From Variovorax sp. Sphag1AA (lineage in GTDB: Bacteria; Pseudomonadota; Gammaproteobacteria; Burkholderiales; Burkholderiaceae_C), in the NCBI RefSeq assembly GCF_014192575.1, contig NZ_JACHYC010000003.1, positions 124,001 to 188,000 of the forward strand: a stretch of DNA of 64,000 nucleotides, in the 5' to 3' direction. The notes beneath the pieces were generated by a model that saw only the letters and a list, made by a program, of their open reading frames with translations, ran no database searches and was not told the DNA's origin. Below are positions 35,392 through 43,978 of this stretch, piece after piece. Every line of letters begins with the position of its first letter. Within the stretch, counting starts at the first letter, position 1. Position numbers and translations under genes: made by a program.

Positions 35392-36123
35392 ATGTTCGTA
35401 CCGGCTCACTGGGTCAATGCCTTGCCTCCGGGACTCTGGATGGTCATGAACATGACCGTTGCGCTGCTGCTCGGCTGGGTGGTCGGTTACGAACGCTTCT
35501 TCAGTGGACGTGCCGCGGGCAGCCAGGTCTACTGCCTGGTGTGCACCACGTCCTGCGCCGTCGCCTTGCTGGCCGGCTTTCCGACGCTCTGGTACTGGGG
35601 CACGGTGCATGACACGAGCAGTGCGGATCCGACGCGCGTCATCGGTGCGGTGCTGACGGGCATCGGCTTCCTGGGCGCGGGCATCATCGTCAAGAGCGGG
35701 CTCAATGTGCGTGGGCTGACTACTGCCGCTTCGATCTGGGGCTCGTCGGCGATCGGCATCCTGGTCGGCATCGGCTTCTATGGCCCTGCGCTCGGCCTCA
35801 CGGCCTTGTTCGTGGTGAGCACCGCGATCGTCCCCGTGATCGAGCATCGCCTCCCTGCGCACTCCGCCATCGCGACCACGTTGCGCTTCCGCCGTGGCCA
35901 TCGGCCGGACCCCGACCGCATCCATCGCTTTCTGGTGGAGCGCGGTTTCAGCATTCCGTCCGACAGCCTGTCGATCGACTATGACGGGGATGGTTTCGAG
36001 TTGCATTGCCTGGTCTTCGCCAATTCCATTGCGCACACCCGCGTGATGAGCCAGATCGTCAGCGACTTGAGAGATCTGCCCGAGGTGGAGCGCTTCAACG
36101 TGGCGCCATCCAGCCGCGCCTGA
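35392..36123 (+). CDS. MgtC/SapB family membrane protein
   Basis: A 243-residue MgtC-type protein: four or five N-terminal helices (about 15-150) with the family segments LGWVVGYERFFSGRAAGSQVY, TGIGFLGAGIIVK and GLTTAASIWGSSAIGILVG, then a C-terminal ACT-like cytoplasmic domain. MgtC relatives act in magnesium limitation and acid or macrophage survival by modulating F-type ATPase or transport; that role here is inferred from family. The start at 35392 sits at the first membrane helix. It is divergent from ytcA and 13 bases before an oxidoreductase gene, so probably co-transcribed with it. Confidence 0.88.
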   Translation: MFVPAHWVNALPPGLWMVMNMTVALLLGWVVGYERFFSGRAAGSQVYCLVCTTSCAVALLAGFPTLWYWGTVHDTSSADPTRVIGAVLTGIGFLGAGIIVKSGLNVRGLTTAASIWGSSAIGILVGIGFYGPALGLTALFVVSTAIVPVIEHRLPAHSAIATTLRFRRGHRPDPDRIHRFLVERGFSIPSDSLSIDYDGDGFELHCLVFANSIAHTRVMSQIVSDLRDLPEVERFNVAPSSRA

Positions 36124-36136
36124 AGAAGGAGAACAC

Positions 36137-37522
36137 ATGACCCCCGAGCATTGGGATGCGCTGGTCGTCGGCGCCGGCCAGGCGGGACCCGCATTGGCCG
36201 TGCGGCTTGCGCAGGCCGGCCACCGGACCGCCCTCATCGAACGCGACCGCCTCGGCGGCACTTGCGTCAACACCGGATGCACACCGACGAAGACGCTGGT
36301 CGCCAGTGCGCGCGTCGCGGCGCTTGCGCGCCGGGCGGCGGATTTCGGCGTCGGCATCGGTGGCGAAGTCTCCATCGACTTCGCGCGGGTGATGGAACGC
36401 ATGCGTGGCGTCGTCGGTCGGTCGTCGAACGGCCTTGAAGAGTGGCTGACGCAGACCAAGGGCCTTGAACTCGTTCGGGGCCATGCGCGCTTCTCAGCGC
36501 CCGACACGCTGGTCGTGGGCGAGCGCGTGCTGAAGGCGTCGAAGATTTTCCTGAATGTCGGCTGCCGCCCGGTGGTGCCGGACTGGGCACGCGATTCGGG
36601 CGTTGCCTTCCTCACGAGCGACACGCTGCTCTCGCTGGAGGTGCTCCCGGCGCATCTTGCGATCGTGGGAGGCGGCGCGATCGGCCTCGAGTTCGCACAG
36701 ATCTTCCGGCGCCTGGGCAGCCAGGTGACCCTTTTCGAGATGGGTGATCGACTCCTTCCCCGCGAAGACATGGAGGCCGCCGTTGAGGTCCGTGCCGCAC
36801 TCGAAGGCGACGGCGTTCGCTTCGAGCTCGGTTCGAGTTGCTTCGGACTCGAGCGCGGCGAGAAGGATGAGCCAGTCGTGGTGAGCTTCGCATGCGGGCC
36901 GCTTCGCGAGCACAGGGCCGCGACGCATGTGCTGGTAGCCGTGGGTCGCCAGCCCAATACCGAAGACCTCGGTCTCGATCTTGCAGGCGTCGCGACGGAC
37001 AAACGGGGCTTCATCCGTGTGGACGGCCAACTGCGCACCAGCGTCGCCGGCATCTGGGCGCTGGGCGACGTGAACGGCCGCGGCGCGTTCACGCATACCT
37101 CCTGGAACGACCACGAGGTCGTGGCCGCGAACCTGCTGGACGGCGAGGCGCGCAGCATCGACGAGCGCGTGGCGCGCTATGCGCTCTATGTCGATCCGCC
37201 GCTGGCACGGATCGGCGATTCGGAGCACCAGGCGCGCGAACGCGGCGGGCGTGTCCTCGTCGGGCGCATGCCCATGGAGAACGTGGGTCGCGCCCGCGAG
37301 CGCTCCGAGACGCGCGGCTTCATGAAAGTGCTGGTCGATGCCGATTCGATGCGGCTCCTGGGGGCCACCTTCGTCTGCATCGAGGCTGACGAGGTGATCC
37401 ACTCGCTGATCGCGATCATGAACGCCGGTGTCGACGTGCGCAGCATCGCGACGAGCGTGCCGATCCACCCCACCGTCAGCGAACTGATCCCGACCATGCT
37501 GCAACGGCTCCAGCCGCTCTGA
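36137..37522 (+). CDS. FAD pyridine nucleotide-disulfide oxidoreductase (mercuric reductase-like)
   Basis: Flavoprotein of 461 residues in the lipoamide dehydrogenase/mercuric reductase group. It has an FAD motif (VVGAGQAGPALAVRLA), redox-active disulfide GGTCVNTGCTPTK, NAD(P) motif IVGGGAIGLEFAQIF, second FAD strand GIWALGDVNGRGAFTHT and the C-terminal catalytic His in VPIHPTVSELIPT. There is no N-terminal heavy-metal domain or C-terminal Cys pair, so mercury reduction is unlikely. The ribosome site AGAAGGAG is strong. Substrate is unknown; its pairing with MgtC is unusual. Confidence 0.9.
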   Translation: MTPEHWDALVVGAGQAGPALAVRLAQAGHRTALIERDRLGGTCVNTGCTPTKTLVASARVAALARRAADFGVGIGGEVSIDFARVMERMRGVVGRSSNGLEEWLTQTKGLELVRGHARFSAPDTLVVGERVLKASKIFLNVGCRPVVPDWARDSGVAFLTSDTLLSLEVLPAHLAIVGGGAIGLEFAQIFRRLGSQVTLFEMGDRLLPREDMEAAVEVRAALEGDGVRFELGSSCFGLERGEKDEPVVVSFACGPLREHRAATHVLVAVGRQPNTEDLGLDLAGVATDKRGFIRVDGQLRTSVAGIWALGDVNGRGAFTHTSWNDHEVVAANLLDGEARSIDERVARYALYVDPPLARIGDSEHQARERGGRVLVGRMPMENVGRARERSETRGFMKVLVDADSMRLLGATFVCIEADEVIHSLIAIMNAGVDVRSIATSVPIHPTVSELIPTMLQRLQPL

Positions 37523-37562
37523 CGCAGATCAAGGAATCGATCGCAGGGACCTCACGCGCCGC

Positions 37563-39110
37563 TCAGTGCGCCGGGCCGCTGCGCTTCTGCAGCTCGCTGC
37601 GCACGTCCTTCTTGAGCACCTTGCCGACTTTCGAGCGCGGCAGATCGGGCCAGATCTCGACCTGCTTGGGCGCCTTCACGCTGCCGATCCGTGCCTTGAC
37701 GAAGGCCTGGATCTCGGCCGGATCGACGTTCTTGCCCGCGCGCAACTGCAGCACGGCGACCACGCGCTCGCCCCATTTGTCGTCGGGCAGCCCGATCACC
37801 GCACTGTCCTGCACGTCGGGGTGCTGCATCAGCGCCTGTTCGACTTCGACCGAATAGACGTTGAAGCCGCCGCTGATGATCATGTCTTTCGCGCGGTCGA
37901 CGATATGGAGGAAGTTGTCCGCGTCGAGGTAGCCGATGTCGCCCGTGTGATGCCAGCCGTGCCGCGATGCTTCCGCAGTGGCTTCGGCGTCCTTGTAGTA
38001 GCCGGCCATCACGAGTGAGCTGCGCACCACGATCTCGCCGGTCTCGCCACGCGGCAGCAGGCGGCCTTCGCCGTCCATCATCGCGACTTGCACCAGTGGA
38101 CCGGGGCGGCCTGCCGATGAGAGCCTTTCGCGCGCGACCGTTCCGTCAGCCTTGAAGTGATCTTGCGGATGCATCATCGAGATCATCATCGGCGCCTCGG
38201 TCTGGCCGAAGAGCTGCGCCATCACCGGACCGATCTTCGTGAGCGCCTCTTCGAGCCGCGCGGCGGAGATCGGCGCGGCGCCATACCAGAAGCACTGCAG
38301 CGAGTCGAGGTTCGTCGCGCCGAGCTTTTCGTGCGCGAGCAGCATGTAGATGAGCGTCGGCGGCAAGAAGGTATGCGTGACGCCATGGCGCTCGATTGCG
38401 GCGAGGAAGTCGCCGATGTCGGGCTTCGGAAGGATCACGATCTGCCCGCCGAGCGTCATCACCGGCAGGCACAGCACACCGGCCGCGTGCGTCAGCGGCG
38501 CGAGCGCGAGATACACCGGCCGGCCATCGAACGGATAACCCATCAGCGTCAGCGCCGACATCGTCTCGAGATTGCGGCCGGTCAGCATCACGCCCTTGGG
38601 GCGGCCGGTCGTGCCGCCGGTGCCGGCGATCATCGCGACGTCGTCGGGCGGCTCGACCTGCAGGGGATCATCGGAGACGCCTTCGAGCCAGTCGGTGCAC
38701 GACGGCGCGAAGTCGCACGCGCGGTCAAGGCAGACCCATGTCTTCAGCTTGGGCAGCTGGGAACGCATCTGTTCGACCATCGGCAGGAACGCGCTGTGGA
38801 AGACCAGCGCCGCGCAATCGAAGGCGTCGAGCACGTAGCTGTTCTCGGCCGCCTCGTTGCGCGGATTGATCGGGCACCACACCGCACCGGCACGCGAGAT
38901 GCCGAACACGCACGCGAAGGCATGCGCATCGTTGCCCGACAGCACCGCGACCTTGTCGCCGGGCGCGATGCCCGAGCGCTGCAAGGCGCGCGCGACCCGA
39001 TGGCTGAAGCGCTGCACCTGCGCGTAGCTCAGGTCCTGCCCGTTCATCGTCAGGCAGGGCGCATCGGCGCCGAGCTGCGCGCCTTTGTCGAGGTAGTCGG
39101 TCAGCCGCAT
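37563..39110 (-). CDS. Acyl-CoA synthetase (AMP-forming ligase)
   Basis: Adenylate-forming enzyme of 515 residues that activates a carboxylic acid with ATP and CoA. Motifs: P-loop GTGGTTGRPKGVML, A4/A5 region YGAAPISAARLEEAL and FGQTEAP, hinge region TGDIGYLDADNFLHIVDRAKD with ISGGFNVYSVEVE, and the C-terminal lysine in PRSKVGKVLKK. The acid-pocket residues do not identify the substrate. It is the last gene of a three-gene minus operon (SDR, reductase-like protein, ligase); the gap to the preceding gene is seven bases. Confidence 0.92.
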   Translation of the reverse strand: MRLTDYLDKGAQLGADAPCLTMNGQDLSYAQVQRFSHRVARALQRSGIAPGDKVAVLSGNDAHAFACVFGISRAGAVWCPINPRNEAAENSYVLDAFDCAALVFHSAFLPMVEQMRSQLPKLKTWVCLDRACDFAPSCTDWLEGVSDDPLQVEPPDDVAMIAGTGGTTGRPKGVMLTGRNLETMSALTLMGYPFDGRPVYLALAPLTHAAGVLCLPVMTLGGQIVILPKPDIGDFLAAIERHGVTHTFLPPTLIYMLLAHEKLGATNLDSLQCFWYGAAPISAARLEEALTKIGPVMAQLFGQTEAPMMISMMHPQDHFKADGTVARERLSSAGRPGPLVQVAMMDGEGRLLPRGETGEIVVRSSLVMAGYYKDAEATAEASRHGWHHTGDIGYLDADNFLHIVDRAKDMIISGGFNVYSVEVEQALMQHPDVQDSAVIGLPDDKWGERVVAVLQLRAGKNVDPAEIQAFVKARIGSVKAPKQVEIWPDLPRSKVGKVLKKDVRSELQKRSGPAH

Positions 39111-39117
39111 GATGGGC

Positions 39118-40245
39118 TCAGGATCGGGTCAGCACCGGGTCCATCACAAGGCCGAACGTCTTCAGCGCGCCGAGCAGTTCGCGATGTCCGAAAGCCTGGC
39201 AGCCCGACGCGAAGCCCGCGCGACGCGGCGGTTGCTGCAGCAGCGAGTACGCGGCGAACGCCTGCATCAGTCCGGTCTGCTTGTAGTTGCAGTGGCCATG
39301 GATCACGCAATGCGCGCGTCCCATCGGGCCCGAGGCAAAGACCGAGTCGAGCGAACGGTTGAGCCGCGGGTTCTCGCGTGGTGGCATGGTGTTCATCACG
39401 CTGGCGGCCGTCTGTGCCAGCGCGGCATAGCGATCGTCTTCGTTCATGCCTTCGGTGGCCTTCAATGCCGCGGCCACGATCTGCGGCACGCCAAGCATCA
39501 GTGGGCGATTGAAAACGCCACCTAGCACCTTCACGTTGGCCACGCGCGGATCGCGCTTGAACCACACGGGGTGCGAGGTGCCGCCCCACGGCAGTGCCAG
39601 CGCGAGTTCATGCTGCCCCGGAATCGCGACCTGGTAGAGGCCGGCATCGGCGGGCCATTCGACGTACTGCTTCTGCTCGAGGTAGTAGGCCTTCGAGGTC
39701 GCCGCATTGACGAGGATCGTCTGCGTGGAAGCGATCGTCGGGCTGCCGCCCCAGAACACCGCGATGTCGAGCGTGTCGAGCCCCGGCTCTTCGAGGCACA
39801 ACTGCGCCGCGATCTCGCCCGTGGTGTACATCTGCGCGAGCCCTGGCGACAGCAGCAAGCCTGCGGATGCGAACTTCGCGCCGTACTCGCGTTCCAGCGT
39901 GATGAGCCAGTCCTGCTCGCCGGTGGTGTCGGTGTAGTGGCACTTGGCCGCCAGGCAAGCCTGCACGACCTCGTGGCCGAACTTGGCGAACGGACCGACG
40001 GTATTCAGCACGACCGAAGCGCCGCTGAAGAGCTTGGTGAGTGCATCGGTGGTGTGCTGGACCTCGACCACCTCGAAGCTCGCGGTCTCGATGCCGGGCA
40101 CGTTGCTCTTCATCGCGTCGTTGAGTTTCTCTGCGCTGCGACCGGCGGCGATGAAGGGGATGCCGTACTCGCGCAGGTATTCGCACACCAGGCGTCCGGT
40201 GTAGCCGGATGCGCCATAGACGACGACGGGTTTCTTGCTGCTCAT
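39118..40245 (-). CDS. Saccharopine dehydrogenase-like / trans-acting enoyl reductase-like protein
   Basis: A 375-residue NAD(P)-binding protein. The Rossmann motif VVVYGASGYTGRLVCEYL opens it, followed by VVLNTVGPFAKFG and CHYTDTTGE, the features of saccharopine dehydrogenase-like and trans-acting enoyl reductase (DUF5938) proteins. ATG 40245 has a good AGGAGA site; longer reading into the preceding gene is not supported. It probably reduces an intermediate handled as a CoA or acid, given the ligase and SDR on either side; the reaction is not established. Confidence 0.8.
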   Translation of the reverse strand: MSSKKPVVVYGASGYTGRLVCEYLREYGIPFIAAGRSAEKLNDAMKSNVPGIETASFEVVEVQHTTDALTKLFSGASVVLNTVGPFAKFGHEVVQACLAAKCHYTDTTGEQDWLITLEREYGAKFASAGLLLSPGLAQMYTTGEIAAQLCLEEPGLDTLDIAVFWGGSPTIASTQTILVNAATSKAYYLEQKQYVEWPADAGLYQVAIPGQHELALALPWGGTSHPVWFKRDPRVANVKVLGGVFNRPLMLGVPQIVAAALKATEGMNEDDRYAALAQTAASVMNTMPPRENPRLNRSLDSVFASGPMGRAHCVIHGHCNYKQTGLMQAFAAYSLLQQPPRRAGFASGCQAFGHRELLGALKTFGLVMDPVLTRS

Positions 40246-40276
40246 GCGTGTCTCCTGGGTGTTGTTAGAGAGGTGC

Positions 40277-41080
40277 CTACATGCCCATGCCGCCGTCGAC
40301 CGGCAAGCCGATGCCGGTGATGAAGCGAGCGGCATCTGAACTCAGGAATACGACTGCGTCGGCCATGTCGCCGACTTCGCCGAGACGACCCAGCGGCGTC
40401 TGCCCGATCACATCGGCAACGGCCGCATCGACGCTCGGTGCAAGGCCCGCGGCCACGATGTCGTTCGCCAGCTTCATGCCCATCTCGGTCGGCACCAGCC
40501 CGGGGTAGACGCAGTTCACGCGAACGCCATAGCCCAGCTTGCCCGACTCGTTCGCGGCGATGCGCGTCATGCGGTCCACGGCGGACTTGGTGGCCGAATA
40601 GCCGGCGATGGCCGGGAAGGCAATGGTCGCGGCCACCGATGCGATGTTGACGATCGAGCCGCCATGGCCCGCCGAACCGCCGGGCTTCATCGCCCGGAAG
40701 GCATGCTTGATGCCGAGCAGCGTTCCGACGGCATTGACGTCGAACATGCGGCGCAGGTCCTCGGCCTTCACATCGATCACCAGCGAGGTGATCTCGATGC
40801 CTGCGTTGTTGACGAGGAGGTCGAAGGAGCCGAGTTCCTTTACCGTGGCTGCGACGGCGGCTTCCCAGTCGCTGTCGCTCGTGACGTCGAGCTTGACGAA
40901 ACGGGCGGTGGCTCCGCCGGCGCTGAGTGTCTGCGCCGTTTCCTTCCCTAGATCGGCGAGCACGTCGCCGATCATCACTGACGCGCCTGCGTCGGTCAGG
41001 GCCTTGGCAATCGCTGCACCGATGCCGCGCGCGGCACCAGTGACCAGGGCCTTTCGGCCGCTCAGGTCGATCTTCGTCAT
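40277..41080 (-). CDS. SDR family oxidoreductase
   Basis: Classical SDR of 267 residues with TGAARGIG, VNNAG, IASVAA and catalytic YSATK, and a C-terminal GIGLPVDGGMGM typical of FabG-like dehydrogenases. The Asp in IGDVL after strand two favours NAD. ATG 41080 follows GGAG. It heads the ligase operon; its promoter (TTGACA, 17 bases, TAGCAT on the minus strand) overlaps the palindrome at 41144-41159, so TetR-type repression is likely. Confidence 0.9.
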   Translation of the reverse strand: MTKIDLSGRKALVTGAARGIGAAIAKALTDAGASVMIGDVLADLGKETAQTLSAGGATARFVKLDVTSDSDWEAAVAATVKELGSFDLLVNNAGIEITSLVIDVKAEDLRRMFDVNAVGTLLGIKHAFRAMKPGGSAGHGGSIVNIASVAATIAFPAIAGYSATKSAVDRMTRIAANESGKLGYGVRVNCVYPGLVPTEMGMKLANDIVAAGLAPSVDAAVADVIGQTPLGRLGEVGDMADAVVFLSSDAARFITGIGLPVDGGMGM

Positions 41081-41129
41081 GTCTTGTCTCCGGTTGTGAT
41101 TTGTGGATCGGGAAAACGAAGCGGAGGCC

Positions 41130-41158
41130 ATGCTAGGAGTGGCCTTGACACGTGTCAA
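41130..41158 (-). promoter_or_regulatory. Sigma70-like promoter of the SDR-reductase-ligase operon
   Basis: On the minus strand TTGACA (41158-41153) is followed 17 bases later by TAGCAT (41135-41130), four of six matching the -10 consensus. The -35 element is part of the palindromic operator. The predicted start lies about 45 bases upstream of the SDR start codon. Confidence 0.6.
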
Positions 41159-41159
41159 G
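41144..41159. promoter_or_regulatory. 16-base perfect palindromic operator, divergent TetR/SDR region
   Basis: CTTGACACGTGTCAAG is a perfect palindrome midway between the divergent SDR and TetR genes and covers the SDR -35 element. A further half-site GTGTCAA lies at 41174-41180. Size, symmetry and position fit autorepression and operon control by the TetR protein at 41212; binding is inferred. Confidence 0.75.
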
Positions 41160-41211
41160 AAAAAACTGGGCATGTGTCAAATCGCCGCTCTGTGCTATCT
41201 TTTCGGGCGTC

Positions 41212-41880
41212 ATGCCCCGGGAAAACACCGAGGCTCAACTCGATTCCCAACTGCCGATGGACCGCATTTCCCGCACTCAGGTCGACAAGTTTTCGCAGCG
41301 CAGAGCCGAACTCGGCGAAGCGACATTGCAGACACTCGCATCGCTCGGCTACGCACGCACCAGCCTGCGCGAGATCGCACAGAACTCCGAGTACTCGCAT
41401 GGTGTTCTGCACTACTACTTCAAGGACAAGGTCGATCTCATCCTGTGCAGCGTGCGCCAATACAAGGCGGTGTGCGTCAAGCGCTATGACGAGGTGATCG
41501 AAGAGTCGACCCGCTTCGAGGAGCTGATGGAGGGCTTCCTCGATGCCCTCGGCGCTACGGTGCGCGACGAGGCACCGCTGCATCGCCTCTGGTATGACTT
41601 GCGCTCGCAGTCGCTCTTCGAAGATGCGTTTCGCGCCGATGTGGCGGAGATCGACAAGAGTCTTGAGCGGATGATCTGGCGCATCATGGTTCGCTTCTCC
41701 GAACTGGGAAGCCGCGCGCTGACGGTACCGCCGAGCGTCGCGTATGCGGTGTTCGACGGCCTGTTCCAGCAGTGCCTGCTGAGGCACCTCAATGGCGACA
41801 AGCGCGCGATCTCGACGATGCAGAAGCATGTGCGCGTCGCGATCCTCCAGTTGCTCGGCGAGCCGCAACTGGCTCACTGA
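41212..41880 (+). CDS. TetR family transcriptional regulator
   Basis: TetR-type regulator of 222 residues. The helix-turn-helix is at about 35-75 (LASLGYARTSLREIAQNS, then YSHGVLHYYFKDKVDLI), followed by an all-helical ligand domain. ATG 41212 is chosen; a longer ORF begins inside the operator. It is divergent from the SDR-reductase-ligase operon and probably represses it and itself through the palindrome at 41144-41159. Its inducer may be the CoA ester made by the ligase; that is inferred. Confidence 0.9.
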   Translation: MPRENTEAQLDSQLPMDRISRTQVDKFSQRRAELGEATLQTLASLGYARTSLREIAQNSEYSHGVLHYYFKDKVDLILCSVRQYKAVCVKRYDEVIEESTRFEELMEGFLDALGATVRDEAPLHRLWYDLRSQSLFEDAFRADVAEIDKSLERMIWRIMVRFSELGSRALTVPPSVAYAVFDGLFQQCLLRHLNGDKRAISTMQKHVRVAILQLLGEPQLAH

Positions 41881-41969
41881 GAGAGCGTCGCAATCGATCG
41901 CTGATTGGCAACCTGCGGTTGCCGCCGCCTTCACAATGGTCGCTTTCCGAGAGTGGAAGGGGACCTCCA

Positions 41970-42905
41970 ATGGACGAATTCAAGGCGCTGGCTGCCTTCG
42001 CCGGCGTAGTCGAAGCCGGTAGCTTCCGCCGGGCCGCGGTTCAGCAAGGCCTTGCACCCCAGGCGGTGAGCAAGACGGTTCGCCAGCTGGAAGACCGACT
42101 CGGCGTCCGCCTGCTGCATCGCACGACCCGCAAGCTCAGCATGACGGAAGAGGGCGCGCGTCTTTTTGCGCAGGTTCAGCCCGGGATCGCGGCGCTCCGG
42201 CACGCGGTCGAATCGACGAAGGAGGCCCGCACAGGCGTCGAAGGCGTGCTGCGCGTGACGGCCTCGCGCTCGATCGGGCTGCGCATCGTGGTGCCGCTGA
42301 TCGAGCCCTTCATGGCGGAGCATCCCGACGTGCGCGTCGAACTGGAGCTCGAGGACCGGATCACGGACCTCGTCGCGCAGCGCATCGATGTCGGCTTCCG
42401 GGTTGGCGCGCAGCTCGACCGCAACTACGTCGCCCGGCGGCTGGCCGACATCCGGCATTGCATCTGCGCGTCTCCGGGCTACATCGAACGCTTCGGCCGG
42501 CCACGCACCTGGGCCGACCTGGCGCGGCATCGCTGCACCGGCTTTCGCCACGTCAACACCGGCAAGCTGATGCCCTGGGAGTACCTCGAAGGCCAGGAAA
42601 CGGCCTTTCGCGACGTGCCGGCAGTCTTCTCGACCAACGACGTGGATGCGGAGGTGCAGGCGGTGCTAACGGGCATCGGCATTGGGCAGTTGCCCGGCTA
42701 CGCCGCGATGCCGCTGATCCAGGCGGGCCTGCTGGTGCAACTCCTGCCGCGCCACACGAGCGAGCGAATTGGGCTCTACGTTTACTACCTGCAGGGCGCC
42801 CGGCTGCCAGCGCGGGCACGGGCGTTCATCGACTTCGCTTCTGCGCGACTCAAGGACAGCGACCACTTCTCGATCGGGCGGGCGCGAGGGGCAGCAAAGC
42901 CGTGA
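41970..42905 (+). CDS. LysR family transcriptional regulator
   Basis: LysR regulator of 311 residues: winged helix at 1-60 (LAAFAGVVEAGSFRRAAVQQ, then PQAVSKTVRQLEDRLGVRLL) and a substrate domain with GVLRVTASRSIGLRIVVPLI and ICASPGYIERFGRP, the pattern of the CrgA/AaeR-like group. ATG 41970 is the domain start, after GGAAGGGGACC; a longer in-frame ORF overlaps the TetR gene. It precedes an SDR gene in the same orientation with an 11-bp inverted repeat between them. LysR proteins of this group often control a neighbouring reductase. Confidence 0.9.
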   Translation: MDEFKALAAFAGVVEAGSFRRAAVQQGLAPQAVSKTVRQLEDRLGVRLLHRTTRKLSMTEEGARLFAQVQPGIAALRHAVESTKEARTGVEGVLRVTASRSIGLRIVVPLIEPFMAEHPDVRVELELEDRITDLVAQRIDVGFRVGAQLDRNYVARRLADIRHCICASPGYIERFGRPRTWADLARHRCTGFRHVNTGKLMPWEYLEGQETAFRDVPAVFSTNDVDAEVQAVLTGIGIGQLPGYAAMPLIQAGLLVQLLPRHTSERIGLYVYYLQGARLPARARAFIDFASARLKDSDHFSIGRARGAAKP

Positions 42906-42919
42906 GCGGTATGGACCAA

Positions 42920-42944
42920 GATTGACAACTGAGAGTTGTCAATC
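42920..42944. promoter_or_regulatory. 11-bp inverted repeat between LysR and SDR genes
   Basis: Perfect arms GATTGACAACT (42920-42930) and AGTTGTCAATC (42934-42944) are separated by GAG. The repeat is 15 bases after the LysR stop and about 93 bases before the SDR start, and contains TTGACA and TTGTCA -35-like elements. There is no T-run, so an operator is more likely than a terminator. Confidence 0.7.
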
Positions 42945-43037
42945 AAACAGCGATTCATCTTCTAGTGCGGAACGGTTGGCAGACCTAAATTCACGTCCAT
43001 GCCAACCCTGTTCCACCACCACTGAAAGGTAATCGCC

Positions 43038-43898
43038 ATGTCCACCATTCCCTCTTCCTCCAAAGTCTGGTTCATCACCGGCGGCTCACGCGGCTTTGGC
43101 GCCGAGATCGCCCGCGCCGCGCTGGCCCGTGGGGATCGCGTCGTTGCCACGGCTCGCAAGCCGGAATCGATCGAGGCCGAACTCGGCCGCCATGACAACC
43201 TGCTTGCCGTCGCACTCGACGTGAACGACGAGGCCCAGGCGTCTGCAGCGGTCGATGCCGCGATCACGCGCTTCGGCCGCATCGACGTGCTGGTCAACAA
43301 CGCCGGATATGGCCTGCTGGGCGCCGTCGAGGAGGCAGGCGCGCAGGAAGTCGAACGGCAGTTCGCCACCAACGTCTTCGGTCTGCTGAAGGTGACACGC
43401 GCCGTGCTTCCGCACATGCGCCGCGAACGCAAGGGCCACGTGATCAACATCTCGTCGGTCGGTGGCTATGCCGCCTACCCGGGCTGGGGCGTGTACGGTG
43501 CGACCAAGTTCGCGGTCGAAGGGCTGTCGGAGGCCATGTCGCGTGAACTCGAGCCGCTTGGCGTGCATGCGACGGTCGTTGAGCCGGGCTTCTTCCGCAC
43601 TGACTTCCTCGATCCGACGTCGCTCTTCAAGGTCGCGCACGAGATCGCGGACTACGCACCGACCGTCGGCGAAATGCGCAGCCGCATGGCGGGTGCCAAT
43701 CATCAGCAGCCGGGCGATCCGAAGAAGCTTGCGCAGGCACTCCTGGTGCTGGCCGATGCGAAGCAACCGCCGGTGCGCCTCCCACTCGGCAGTGACACGG
43801 TCGCGCGAATCCTCGAGAAGAACCGGTTCGTCGAAGGTGAGCTCGAGACCTGGCGTGCGGTCGCCGTCTCCACCAACCATGACGACGTCGCGGTCTGA
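43038..43898 (+). CDS. SDR family oxidoreductase
   Basis: SDR of 286 residues: TGGSRGFG, NNAGYG, NISSVGG and catalytic YGATK, with a C-terminus of the group often called oxidoreductase/3-oxoacyl reductase-like (RLPLGSDTVARILEKNR). The ribosome site is AAAGG about 10 bases before 43038. A 25-base inverted repeat stands upstream. Such LysR-SDR pairs commonly respond to aldehydes or electrophiles, but nothing here fixes the substrate. Confidence 0.88.
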   Translation: MSTIPSSSKVWFITGGSRGFGAEIARAALARGDRVVATARKPESIEAELGRHDNLLAVALDVNDEAQASAAVDAAITRFGRIDVLVNNAGYGLLGAVEEAGAQEVERQFATNVFGLLKVTRAVLPHMRRERKGHVINISSVGGYAAYPGWGVYGATKFAVEGLSEAMSRELEPLGVHATVVEPGFFRTDFLDPTSLFKVAHEIADYAPTVGEMRSRMAGANHQQPGDPKKLAQALLVLADAKQPPVRLPLGSDTVARILEKNRFVEGELETWRAVAVSTNHDDVAV

Positions 43899-43978
43899 TC
43901 GCAGCGGCGGGCGGGTACGAAGATTGGTGTGATCGACTCGCCCTCCGGGGCATCTGCGCCGGACCTCTTGCCAGCCTC

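Noticed and set aside
36137..37522. Mercuric reductase (merA) and a mercury-resistance operon
   Set aside because: No N-terminal metal domain, no C-terminal cysteine pair and no merR, merT or merP neighbours.
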